From contig JANPWX010000038.1 of the NCBI GenBank assembly GCA_024734555.1, forward strand, positions 1,454,450 through 1,518,449: a stretch of 64,000 bases of DNA, read 5' to 3'. The stretch comes from Trochalopteron elliotii (Eukaryota > Chordata > Aves > Passeriformes > Leiothrichidae). Below the pieces are notes generated by a model. The model did not search any database. It saw only the letters and a list, made by a program, of their open reading frames with translations, and had not been told where the DNA came from. Within the stretch, counting starts at the first letter, position 1. Each line of letters opens with the position of its first letter. Shown here one piece after another: positions 13,337-25,576 of the stretch. A program made the translations under genes and the position numbers.

Positions 13337-13843
13337 AAGACACCCAAGATTTCCAGCCTTTTGTTGTGGTTAACTTATCTTTCATCTGTTGTCTTGCTTT
13401 TGGTAGTTTCTTTTTATTATATCAATCTAAACCCAGTGTCCTTGAACCCATTAATTAAACATGTCTGTAAGGGTTTGCTTGTTTTGAGCCTAAGAATTAA
13501 AGAAGATTCTGAGACTATTTCTGAACCAGATCTCCCACACAGAGTGGAAAAAATACCTCAGACATTTTTGTTGGAAACACCCCTGGTATATCCCTTAGGC
13601 AAACAGTTCAGCTCTTTGAATTGTTTGAATTTTCTGGTAACAGAAAATACACCGAGCTGCCAAGTACATTTCAAAATTTTACTGCTTTATTGTGTTGTAT
13701 ACAAAAAGTGGTATTTCCTTCCCAGTCTAGATGGGAATATAACCGCTTTCAATTTTTTTGTGGACAGAGACAATTTTTTTTCTCTTATATCTTCTCTTAT
13801 TTTTCTGCCTGTGTTTCTTCTCCCTCCCCACTACTGTTGAGAG
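13337..13843 (+). other. Open frame after a splice-acceptor-like site
   Basis: A strong pyrimidine tract ends in tttttag at 13,330-13,336. From 13,337 one frame stays open for about 168 codons, the longest open frame in the window. Its translation begins KTPKISSLLLWLTYLSS and has a hydrophobic segment near residues 7-30. There is no ATG near its beginning, so it would have to be a terminal exon. I recognise no family; the many F, L and S residues suit chance frames in T-rich DNA. The site may only resemble an acceptor. Confidence 0.15.
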
Positions 13844-14406
13844 ATGCCTTAAATTACATATAGCCTTTGTAAAACAAAGAGGTTGGGAAAAAAAAGAGCA
13901 ACATAATTTGCCTTACTTCAGACAAGCTGAGAATTTCCTTGGAAATTGTAATCTGAGGGTTGAGTAAAGCAAAAACTGAAGTTACAATGAGTGAACAATC
14001 AGCATATTGCATAATTGAGATCAAAACATTGTACAGCAATATACATATTTTTAAACTCAAATGATTGCGTTCTTTTTTTTTTTGTTTTGGTGGCAAGGAA
14101 GCTTCACTGCATTGCACAGGAAGAGAAGACTTAAACACGTTTACTTTTTTCTTTCTCACTATCTGTAATTTTCTTGCAAGGACTTCTTTAAAGTAGTAAA
14201 ATTAACTGCTCAGGTTTGAATCTCATTCTTCCCCACTGAGTACTCTTTTTGGCTGTGGCAGTCTCACAATATCAGATTCTGAAAATCCTGTCTGTTTAAG
14301 AAAAAAAAGTTAACTCTTTGCCCATGTGTATTCGTAAACCACAAAAAAAAAAATAGTATCTTCTATTCATAATTTAATATGTAGAATCTAACATGGAAGA
14401 CTCAGA

Positions 14407-14429
14407 AGGCCTCACTGACAGTGAGGCCT
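14407..14429. repeat. Perfect GC-rich inverted repeat, 10-bp arms
   Basis: The arms aggcctcact (14,407-14,416) and agtgaggcct (14,420-14,429) are exact reverse complements around the 3-base loop gac. In RNA from either strand this would be a tight, stable hairpin. The flanks do not continue the pairing, so it does not look like a microRNA precursor. Confidence 0.9.
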
Positions 14430-15055
14430 CCTTGGGACACCGGTAGGTACATGGAAAGTCTGTTCTCGGAGGAGCTTCCAGAAGGGCAAATCAAGAGACC
14501 AAACAAAAGAAAAGAGACATTTGATGTGACTTGCCCTAGTTTGCAGGGAAAATGACTGAAAAAATTGGGAGTAAAACATCACTGTTCTGACTCATAGGTT
14601 GCTACCCTTATAACTGGAATTCAGTTTTTGTAGGCACCTCCAAATGTCATCTTCTTTGTTAGTGAAACAGTCAAGACAAAACATCCTTGAGTAAGAAAAG
14701 GCAGATTATCATACAAATTCTGAAAAAGGTTTAATAGATTTATGAAGGATTTGCCATGCAATGTAGCTGAATTTTTTGAAGGAAATTGTGTGAATTGGAA
14801 TAAGGTTTAATTATAAGACATTTATACAAGTTTGATGTGCTTTGATTCTTATACAAGGATAATTGCAATCTATCAATGGAAATATATCTTGAAATATCTG
14901 GCAAATAAAAACAGCTTTCTGGTTTTAATGATGTTAATGGTGTTAATTAATACCTCTTGTTTGTTAAAAACACATCTTCAGGCTGCTGAAATTAATACCT
15001 AATCTGCTTCAGAACCCTGGAAATTCTGGTTCAAAAGAATTTCAAAAATACTGAG

Positions 15056-15085
15056 ATATTGGAGAATATATATATTCTCCAATAT
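15056..15085. repeat. 30-bp perfect palindrome
   Basis: The left half atattggagaatata is followed at once by its exact reverse complement, with no loop. The word atattggag appears again just downstream (to about 15,104), so the area also has short direct repeats. The centre is alternating AT. It may be a cruciform-prone site; no element is attached to it. Confidence 0.9.
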
Positions 15086-18000
15086 ATTGGAGTATATTGG
15101 AGAAGAGATTACTGTGAGGAGGAAGGATTGGAAAAAAAAGTAAGGTTTTATTTTGTTTACTTCTGAACATGAAAAAATTCAATTTTACCTTGAGAATGGA
15201 AATCATTCCTGGTTGGTTGCCATGAAAAGTCTTGCAGTCCCTTCATCTAATTTTTAATAATATGTTATTTACAAAAATCATATAAACCTAAGGAAAGGGT
15301 ATTAGTACGTAATGAACTGAAATCTCCAGGTTACTTAAATGCTGCTTCTATTCTTGCCCTTATATATCTAGTCATGCTTTCAACTCTGTGAACTGATACT
15401 GAAGTGAACAGGATTTCAGGTTGTCTTCAGGAAGCTACACTTTTAGAATGTAATAGACATAAGAGATAAAATATTACTCTGGAAGAGGAGAGCCAGAGAG
15501 AATTGTGGAGCAATTCCACTGTCTAGGTAATGTGCATCTTAATATTTAACACAAAAGTTCTCTTAGGTGCTCATATAAATTGTTAAATTGATAGGCATAC
15601 TGTCACATGTGTTTTACAGAAAATATGCTCACATTAATGGTTTGATTCAGTGGAGATTGGAAAGAATGTTTCACCCAACTCCCAATAGATTTTGGTTAAG
15701 TCTAAGACCAGACCTTCAAAAATTATCAGTGCGTTAACAGCTTGGTTGTTAAATTGTTGATGTTGACTATGGGATTACTCCCACAGAAAGCATACATAAG
15801 GAACACACATTGAAACTGCTGACTCATTTCAGACTGGATAATAATTTAAGTGAATTACCTTGAATTAGCTGAAACAGATGTGTTCCTGGTCTTGGCAAAA
15901 TTAACCTGTAAAAAATTAAAATGAGTAAATTACTAGTCAGCTAACTTGATCTATAAATTTCTCTCCAGAGCGATCTAATGGAAGTTCTGGGTGCAGGTTT
16001 GGGCTGTATGTTTAGCAGCTAATTTGCATCTTAGCTTGTATTTGCCTTGCTAGAGTGGAAGAATAATTGGAATTACGTGCACTGTATTAAATGTGTTGAC
16101 TGAAGCTGAAATTGGAAGTGATCGTATTTGATATATAAATCTGGAGAGCATGGCTAGGTTTGGTCCTAAATATGTAACTTTCTGAATTCTATAACAGATT
16201 GCAAGAAACATGTCAATGAGTGATGAAATATAGCTTTCCAATTATTTTAACAACAATAAACTGAATTTTTGGCATGTATTTATTGCAAATGTTTCATCGT
16301 TTCTACTTGAAAAAATAGAATGGAGGGAGCCTAACCGGAGATGATTCCTGGGTGAAAAGCAGATTAAGGTGTTCAAAATTCCAATGGCAAAAATAAGACT
16401 AATGTTTGTCTTTTGCAGTAGGAATTAGGTCATTCCATTATTTTGAAAGGAAAAAATATGTTTCTCAATACTCTGCGGGAAGGAATTTATTAACTTGGTC
16501 TGTCTCTGATACCAAATAAAAACTTCTGGAATTATAAAGAACTATCATTCTAATATGTTTAAAAACTGTATCAAATGATGATAATATGTAAAGATTTTTT
16601 TTCCAGAAAGGATGAAAGAGGGACAGCAATTCTATTATCAAAGCAAGATACCGACAGCATTGTCATGAGGCCACCTACTTCAACTTTCATGTGCTCTCTG
16701 GGAAATTTTGATGTTGCAGAAAACACAGCCACTTCTTAGAGAGGAAAAGAGATTTATATTAATGAAGACACCTATTTGAACACAAGATTATGTTTAACTG
16801 TATTGCCATATCTCATAAGAAAGGAATCTGACTTATTACTGAGAATGAAGGCTGGTGGAGTACAGGTGTAAGAGCTGCCAGCTGGGAGATGTGGTGCCGG
16901 CTTGGAATGCTCTTCTCAAGGTCTGGGCATTCCCTTCACACTGCATCTCTGAAGTTCTGGGCTAATTAAGTATCCCAAATAAGCTTGTCTGGTTCACAGG
17001 TCCAGTGCAGGCTGGAAGCATGAGGTCTTGTTGAGTTTGCTTTTACAAATGGAAAAAACAAAAGCTCTGTGCACTGTTTTCATTCAGGTACTTCCAGAGG
17101 GTGGGGATAACCCAGGTTGGCACGGTTTGCAGAGGCAGTACAAAATCTTTCCCAAAGCACTTGTTCAATCAAGGTGATGTTATAACACACCAGTGAATAA
17201 AAAGAGTGCTTTTCCATCTTGTGAGACTGGGGGAGGCATTTTTACATTGTTACTACAGTAGAAGCCTTGCTGTAGGGGAAGAGAAAGCTGGCAGGCATGG
17301 AACAGAGAATTAATCAACATTTTGAAAACCGATTTAGAGGCTGTTTCAAGTCAGCAACAGCCAGGCCTGATGAGACTTTGGCACCCTCTGTGCTTATGAT
17401 GCTGTTACAGCCACATGTATTCTTACAGGGTGTAATTTCAAGTATGATTTTATACAGACTAATAAACACAAAATAACAGTCTTTTTTCTTCTCTTTTTTC
17501 TTTTTTTTTTTTTTAATCCGCCTCACACAAGATCTGTGGCTTTCCTTTCAGTTCTAACATACTGTTTTCTCTTGACCTGTCTCTGCAAGAAAAACCTTGT
17601 GTTGAAGAGCATGGACAGTGATGTTTTACTGAGCAATTACTTTTTAATGACATTTCATAGAAGGCCCCCATATCAAACATAGACATGAGATGGGAAGACA
17701 GTTGTGTGGGTGTAGACTAATGGAAAGCATGAAAATTATGCAGATTGCATGGAAATATCCTTACTTTACATATTCTGCACAGCAATGCTGAGCTTCTATG
17801 CTGTTAACCTTTATTATGTCAGCTATTGTGGTGACCTTCATACTACTCTGAATAATTTTGCCAAAGCATAAATATGCCTTGAAGCACAGTTTTATAGCAT
17901 GTGGTTTATTTTTCTGTTAAAATATTTTCCAACATTACTTTTGCTCTGAAATCTGTGTAAAAACTTTTGTACCTAATTCTTTATTTTGACTGTAATTACA

Positions 18001-21000
18001 TTCAAATCAGAAGTAAGTAGTATTTCAATACTAAATTTATTGTATTTCTTGTATATTTTTACCATTCCCCTTTTTTGAGAACACCTGCTTTTCATGTGTC
18101 CATTCTTTAGAAATGTAGAACTCATTTGTACTAGAATGGGATGTGTCTACAGTTCACCCTTTCTAGGAACAGCACTTGTTAACATCTGTAGTTCATGTAA
18201 AAAGAGTTAGCAACTCTGAATTACTCTTGGGAAAAAAAAGAAAAAAAAGGAAAAAAAAAAAGTCATCAAATAAGATAAAAACATGACAGCCATGACATTC
18301 AAAGGTAGAAAAATGAAATATGTAGAAACCATACAGAACCTAGGAGATTTACAACAGCACACTGTCTTCATGCAGTAATTTCCATACATTATATACATTT
18401 ATATATACCCGTTCACAGTTTTACTATAAAAGTTTACCTCCTACTTGTTCTTTTGTCCTCTCTTTGAAAATACACATAATTAAAATGTACTACATAAACC
18501 ACAAGAGCATGTTACTCTTATAGTGAAAGGGATAAAATTAATTTGATCTCATCTAATGAGAGAAACATTACATTGTAAATAACATCCCATTTTGATTCCA
18601 ACTATGTAAAAAAAAAAGCATTTTAAATTGCACGTTGCATCAGTTGAAAATTTTATTACAACAAGAAAAGGGAAGAACGAACATTTTCAGTGCTGAAGTG
18701 ACCTTTTACTAACAGTTGTGAAGACTAGCAATGCTATTATTCATAAATGAGTCATTATTCACCAGCTGTAACAGCACCAAGGCAGACTGAGCAGGAACCA
18801 ACAGAAGAGGAACTCAGTCATGGTTCTCAGGCTAACCAAAAGGCTCATCAACCTTTGATTCCCTGGTGTCTGTTTCTTTCATTTCATTTGGAAATGCCTG
18901 CTGAGGGACTGGCAAGGCAGTGGCTCAGGCATGCATGGAGAAGCAACTGACTCATCCCGAAGGTGAAAAAAGTCCAAACTCAACCCTGAGCTATCTATTT
19001 TCAGTAGAAGAACCTCATTTGAAAAAAAAGGTGAATAGATATCCTGACAACCTGGACTAAATGAAAAAGTGCAATTAAAGCCGTGAAAAATGATTCTAAT
19101 GACCAGAGCTGCTTTTTGCAACAGCAGAAATTTATTACACTGTGTCATTACATTATAACTGCTGTGGTGAATGTAATTTCTGTGTTAGCTGCAACATTTT
19201 TCTGGAAAGCAATAAGGTCTATATCATTCTGTGGATTATAAGGATGTAGTATGCTTAGGTATGTAGCATTTTGGGTTGGTTTTTTTTTTAACTTTGGCAG
19301 AAACTCCATTTTCCCTTGGCCAAAGATATGAAGTTAGGAGTTATACAAAAATAATTTTGTGAGAAGGAAACACAAAATTGTATTTTTAAAAAATCTCTGG
19401 TGGAAAAAAACCCCCTGCTTGACTGATAGGTACACAGCTGAAGGTGAGTACCCTGCGAGTACTAATGAGCATTAATTGTCCTGAGCAGGCTCACTAAGGA
19501 TCCCCATTTGACCTATGAGAGCTTGCCTGGGCATGACATATGCTGTAGGTTCTATGCTGCCATACTTGTGTACCTGCAAAAATGAATCCACTTTATATCC
19601 ACTTTATGTATTAATTCACTGAGAATGCAGTAAAGGGAGATGTAGGGTTTTAAAGTAGAGCTTGTTCAGGCTGAACATAGGTTTAAATTACTGCCTAGGT
19701 TGTGGGTAGTTACAAAATTTCCATAAACTGAAATGCTTTAGTACCTACCTACATGTTTTGAGGAGTTTTTATTTTAGTATCTTGACAAAATACCAATACT
19801 TCAGTATCTACAGTTTGATTTCAGACTGCTAAAGGAAAAGACTTACTACTCTGAGTAAATGATTCTATAACTCTAAGTAAAGGAAATGAAGTCTTGTTAG
19901 TATCAATAGAAATGCTGCAAGTATTTAGGTCCACTGGTAATGCTGGGGAGAGAAATAAAAACTTTTCCCCCCTGAATACTGAACAATTTTCTTATCTTTA
20001 GATAGTTAACTTTGGCTTTTATATGAAACACCTCTAGCAGTGGAGGATGGATTTTCCTACTTGAAACATTAATTAACCTATATAAAACAGCTGTGCATTT
20101 AGAAAAACAAATCTGCTCTATATTTTCTAGGGCCTTATATGTTATGTGCTTTTATCTTCTAATCCAGCAGAAGATATCCTTTTTAGATTAAGTTTCAATT
20201 TGGGAGTTTATTGTAATTAGCAATAAAAGTAATTACACTTGAAAGCTGAGGACATCTGATGTGGAAATTTTCTGTAGACAGAATATATAAAATGTGACAA
20301 CTGTTTTCGAGTGAAATCAACTTTAAATGTCATCATTAAGTATATTGTCAATCATTTTGTGGAACCATCTTACTAATGTGAGTTATTTGTCATGAGGGTT
20401 TTAATTAAAAAGACATCTTAAAACAATGATACTGTGGGTCTTACAGATGAAACCAATAAATGTGTTAACTCTTTTAGAAACCTTGTATCCTTAGTTAAAA
20501 ACATCAGTTAAAAGTGACTGAGAAATTTTTAAGGTGCAATACAGAAAAATTAATGCCTAGCATCATTGTAGCACAACCACTGTGACCCGAGCTCTGAATT
20601 TTGAACAAAGTAAGCAGGATCGGTCTTTGATATGTTCAAGTATTTTCAGTTCTTTTAAAAATGTTTGGAAACTGACAGATACTCTATTTTTATGAGCATG
20701 AGCATTGGTTTCTAGATTTATTGCAAATTCCTTTTCATGGATGCTATTGGTGAGTTTATATTACTACTTTATACCTAACTTTTTCATCATATGAAAATAC
20801 TTTGGCTCTTAACTGTGATTTATGGAACATATATTGATTGCATTTTGTAATATTTTTTATTTAAGTTAGTAATGCAATTAAGTTTAAGAATTGAATAATG
20901 CCAAATTTGTTTCTCTTTATTTTAATGCTACCAAAACAAGTGTTGCAGCTTATTCTGTCTTCTATCCTCTGGAATATATATTCTATCCTTTAAAATCTCT

Positions 21001-23609
21001 GCTAAGTTTTATTAGTTTTAACTGTGCATGAGACAGTTTCTTTAATGTCCATTCAACCCTCCAGGATTCAGGAGACCTTGACAACTACCTTCAAACCCTG
21101 ACATTAATTTGTATTCAAGTGTTGTAAATGGCTGACCTACCAAACTGTTGAGTATTCAGAGGCTTTTACTCATACATTTGGGTTGTCAAATATTCAGAAA
21201 GATTAATCCACATGTTCTGCAACCTGTGAGTGTGGGTTTTAAACATGGATTTCTGAAAGTCTTTATTGTTCCTGCAAAGGTACGTATACATATGCATGAA
21301 CATACATAGAAAATTTTGGTTTAGAATAGAAGGAACTTTTCTAAAAGCTACTGTAATGTGCTCTAAAATAACTAGTGTTAGGCATTTAAGGTATAAAAAT
21401 GGTCTTTGTCTAGGATGTGTTCAAGAGGGAGGATTCCCCCTGCTCTCCCCACTATGCTCATACATGTGTCTACTTCAAGTACTGTGTTAAACTTCTTTGT
21501 GAGTATATGCATTGCAGTGTGTAGAAACAGAAGCAAAAAAGGACAAATTTACTAGTAAATTCCACGAAAATTGTGGAGTACGTAAGAGGGGAAAAGTAGA
21601 TTGCCATTAAAAAAATATGGTCTTTGAGATGTGTTCTATTACATATGACTTCACTGATTCTCATGCTAGTGCTGCTCCTGCCGGGACACCCGTTCTGGCT
21701 GGAGCATTTCAATGGCAAATGCAGCAGCTCAAGTTATTTCAAGGCCAGTCATGCTTCCATAAACCCAAATAATTTTTGACAAGATGGAACTTAATTTGGC
21801 CAATTGTTGGATATTAAAATTTTAAATTATGCAAATGGATTTGGCAGGCAACAGCTATATTTGGAATCTGCTTTTTTTTTACTTCTCTTAATTGAGGAAT
21901 TCTGGCAGCAAAAGACCTCTTGTATATCTAGTGGATGTTCATACCTGGTGATCTTGTACCCAAGAAAATCTTCACTTGTGTTCACCAGAAATCCTCATTA
22001 AACAGACTTAAATTTGTTTCACTGTTTAAAACTTAACTATCCCTGATGGACTGTGATGAATGCTGTTATTACTTATCTTAAACTTTCAGCTTTGTAAAGA
22101 GTACAACATGGTGAAATGTTTCATGTTATTAGGCGAAAAGGAGGTAGTCATATAAACAAAATGTAGAGTTTTAATCAACTCAAAAAGTCTAGCTGTACTA
22201 CATACTGTAAGACTTAACCATAGTTTAGGGCATCAGGTGTTTTCATACACACTGGGGAGAAAAAGAATTGTCCACTTGTATGTTCTCTGTTAGCTGAAAA
22301 AATAGCCTGAATTGAATGATGTATTGCTGGTTGCTTTGGGGGCCTCTTTCTTTTCAAAAGCAAAGCAGCCAGCCTTGCCCATGCAGTTTCCCAAGTGGTG
22401 TTTTTGGTGCTGAACCCCATATGAAATAATCTGCTCTTCACTGTAGATCAGGTAATACTAAGCCAGCCTCTGAGCTCTTAACTGGGCAATTAATATGAGA
22501 AATGGAGACTATGACTTTAAATTTTATGACATGGAACAATGCAGCATACAAATTCCCTGCTATGTTCTGTAAAGAAAAGAATAAATAACACAAAAGCCTG
22601 TTTATAATTTCACACACACTAGTAATACTGAATAAATGCTCTTTAATGGCATCTTTCTTTGAACAGTTTTCATTTGTTACGCTTTAATTGTTAGGAATGC
22701 TTAGGGAGCTGACTTCAGTATTTGTAACTTGTAGGAAGGAAGAAAACACTTGGGAAAACAGGAAGAAAATCAGTGGTTTAGTTAAAATATTTGCACTGTG
22801 CCATTTCAGTTACAAACGAAACGCAAAAGAGAAAACAGCAGAATCAAGTTGCAAGGTTATTATACCTGGCAGAAGGAAGAGGAATGGCAGAATAGCTTGA
22901 GTTCAGGCACCCTGGACAGAATAAAGAGTGAAAGAATCTGAATATTTCATGCTTAGAAAATATGTTTTGGTCCAACAGAACTCAGCAGACTAGAATAAGA
23001 TTGATACAGTTGCATGTATCTTTACTTCAAAATCATTAGGATAACAAATGACTGTAGGAGGAAGATAATAAAATCACGTTAGTGGAAGAAGGAATGCATT
23101 TTGTTATCAATGGATATTTAAGTGGGGAATTTGTTTGTTTGGGTTTTTTTTTGTTTTTTTTTTCACATGGGGAGAACTACGACAGTAATGCTATTTTTTA
23201 GGGGGTAGCTATGTATTCTTATGGAAAGATATTAATATACAGATGCATGATTTTACATGCTCTCCTCAATCAGAGGAGTTTTCTGCAACTGTGGTAATTT
23301 GTATTGGTGGTTTCTAGATTTATTAGTATTCATTCTGAACAGAAGCCTTGGCTCATTTTTTTTTTTAGCTCTTGTTGCCTGACAATCCATCATAATTTGG
23401 CTCCAAATAAGTGGCATAAAGGAAGAGTGTCATCTGTGTTGTAGCAGAAATTTGTGAAATAAGCTTAGAGCAAACTTGGTCAAGAATGTTATGGTTTTAT
23501 TTAAAAATAAATAAGTATTGCCATATTATTAGTCAACCAGAATGCTAGAATAAGTTTTGGTGTTTTTCATTGCAACAAGATAAATGTAGTATTACTGGAA
23601 AGTTTCAGG

Positions 23610-25576
23610 TATCACACACATAATCACCAGGTTGGAAGAGACCTTCAAGATCATCAAGTCCAACCCATGCCCTAACACCTCAACTAAACCATGGCACCAA
23701 GTACCACATCTAATCCTCTTTTAAATACATCCAGGGATGGTGGCTCCACCACCTCTCTGGGCAGACAATTTCAGTACTTTATCACTCATTCCATAAAAAC
23801 TTCCTAATATCCAACCTATATTTCCCTCGATGCAGCTTAAGACTGTGCCCTCTCATTCTATCAGTTGCTGCCTGGAGAAAGAGACCAACCCCCACCTAAC
23901 TCAAACCACCTTTCAGGAAGTTGTAGAGAGTGATAAAGTCACCTCTGAGTCTCCTTTTCTCCAGGATAAACAACCTCAGCTCCCTCAGCTGTTCCTCACA
24001 GGGTTTGTGTTCCAAGCCCCTCACCAGCCTCATTGTCTCCTCTGGTGTCTCAATGTCCTTCCTAAACTGAGGGCCCAGAACTGGACACAGCATTCAAGGT
24101 GTGGCCTGACCAGTGCTGAGTACAGGGGAAGAATGACCTCCCTGCTCCTGCTGGACACACTGTTCCTGATCCAGGCCAGGATGCCCTTGGCCTCCTTGGC
24201 CACCAGAGCACACTGTTGACTCATATTCAGCTGCTGTCACCAGAAACCCCAGGTCCCTTTCTGCCTGGGAACTGTCCAGCCACACTGTCCCCAGTCTAGA
24301 GCATTGCAGGGGGTTATTGTGGCCAAAGTGCAGGACTCAACACTTTATTGGACTCTGGCCATCCATCCAACCATTCCAGGTCTCTCTGCAGAGCCCTCTG
24401 ACCTTCCAACAGATTGACTCCCAACTTAGTGTGGTCTGCAAATGTACTAATGAAAGACTCAATACCCTCATCCATGTTGTCAGAAAAGACATTGAACAGA
24501 CCTGGTCCCAGTACAAACCCCTGAGGAACACCACTGGTGACTGTCCCCAGCTGAATGCAGCACCATTCACCACCACTCTCTGGCCCTGGCATACAGGCAG
24601 TTCCTAACCCAGCAAAGAGTGCTCCTGTCCAAGCCCCGGGCTGCCAGCTTTTCCAGGAGTATGCTGTGGGAGACAGTGTCAAAGGTCTCGCTGAAACCTA
24701 AATAGAAAACATCTGCAGCCTTTCCTGCATCCACCAGGCAGTTGATGGCACTCAATATAAACTGTTCCATTACTTTACTGGGTACTCAGGTCAGCCTGAC
24801 TGGCCCGTAATTACCAGGATCCTCTTTCCCACCCTTTTTGTGAGTGGACATCACATTGGCCAGCTTCCATTCATCTGAAACCTCACCAGTGAGCCAGGAC
24901 TGTTGGTAAATGATGAAGAGCAGCTTTGCAAGCTCATCTGCCAGCTCCCTCATCACTCTGTAATGGATCCCATCTGGGCCCATAGATTTATGAACATCCA
25001 ACTGGCTCAGCAGTTCTCTGACTGCCTCCTCCTGGATAACAGGGGGACCATTCTGCTCCCCAACACCATCTACCAACCCAGGAGGAGAGGTGTTCTAAGG
25101 ACAAGCCATCTTCCCCCCAGAGACTGAAGCTAAGAAGATGTTAAGCACTTAGTGTAGTTGCTAAGTTCCCCCCTGCATCCAGTAGAGAACAAAGGTTGGC
25201 CTTACCCTTCCTTTTGCCATTAATATAATTGTAAAAACATTTTTTATTATCCTTTACAAAAGTTGCCAAATTAAGCTTCAACAGACTTTTGGCCTCTCTG
25301 ATTTTTTTCCTACGTGCCCTAGCAAGCCCCTTAAATACTTCCTGAGAGACCTGACCCTCCTTCCAAAGATGATACATCCTCTTTTTATTGCTAAGTTCCT
25401 TTGAAATGTTGTTGCCCATACAGGCTGAAGGTTTGCCTCCTTGACTCATCCTTTGGCGCACAGGGACCTTCAAGATCTGTTTTGAAGCATGTCCACCTTT
25501 CCTGGACTCCTTTATTTTTAAGGGCTTCTCCCCAAGGAATGCTCCATAAGTCTCCTAAATAGGCCAAAGTATGTAA
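23610..25576 (-). mobile_element. CR1 LINE, 5'-truncated, about 2 kb
   Basis: On the minus strand this is CR1 from the linker upstream of the reverse transcriptase to the 3' end. The plus-strand text aatcaccaggttggaagaga, then ccttcaagatcatcaagtcc, is the reverse of the well-known CR1 3' tail. At the other edge, ggcttctccccaaggaatg and aataggccaaagt match coding sequence upstream of the reverse transcriptase. The endonuclease and ORF1 are absent, so this is a dead 5'-truncated insertion. Coding pieces are split among frames by stops and indels. Confidence 0.93.
24030..25473 (-). pseudogene. CR1 reverse transcriptase remnant
   Basis: This is the decayed CR1 ORF2, which in living elements copies element RNA into DNA at a nicked chromosomal target. 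From N to C: a lysine-rich linker (25,473-25,141; ARRKKIREAKSLLKLNLATF), the fingers region with SMGPDGIHYRVMRELADELA and DPGNYGPVRLT (25,076-24,786), the motif A region with [10 protein letters not shown] (in 24,770-24,567), then [14 protein letters not shown] and TFADHTKLG (in 24,682-24,314). The catalytic F-A-D-D core appears as F-A-D-H, so an essential aspartate is lost. At least three frame changes and stops separate the pieces. It is certainly non-functional. Confidence 0.9.

Larger units (their letters stand above)
13844..23608. other. Long AT-rich non-coding stretch
   Basis: Nearly 10 kb without a recognisable gene or retroelement. It contains the two inverted repeats listed separately, A/T runs (about 14,340-14,353; 17,505-17,515; 18,229-18,262) and a patch near 20,200-20,250 with repeated TAATTA/ATTAGC words. 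Intron or gene desert is the likely setting. Confidence 0.55.
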
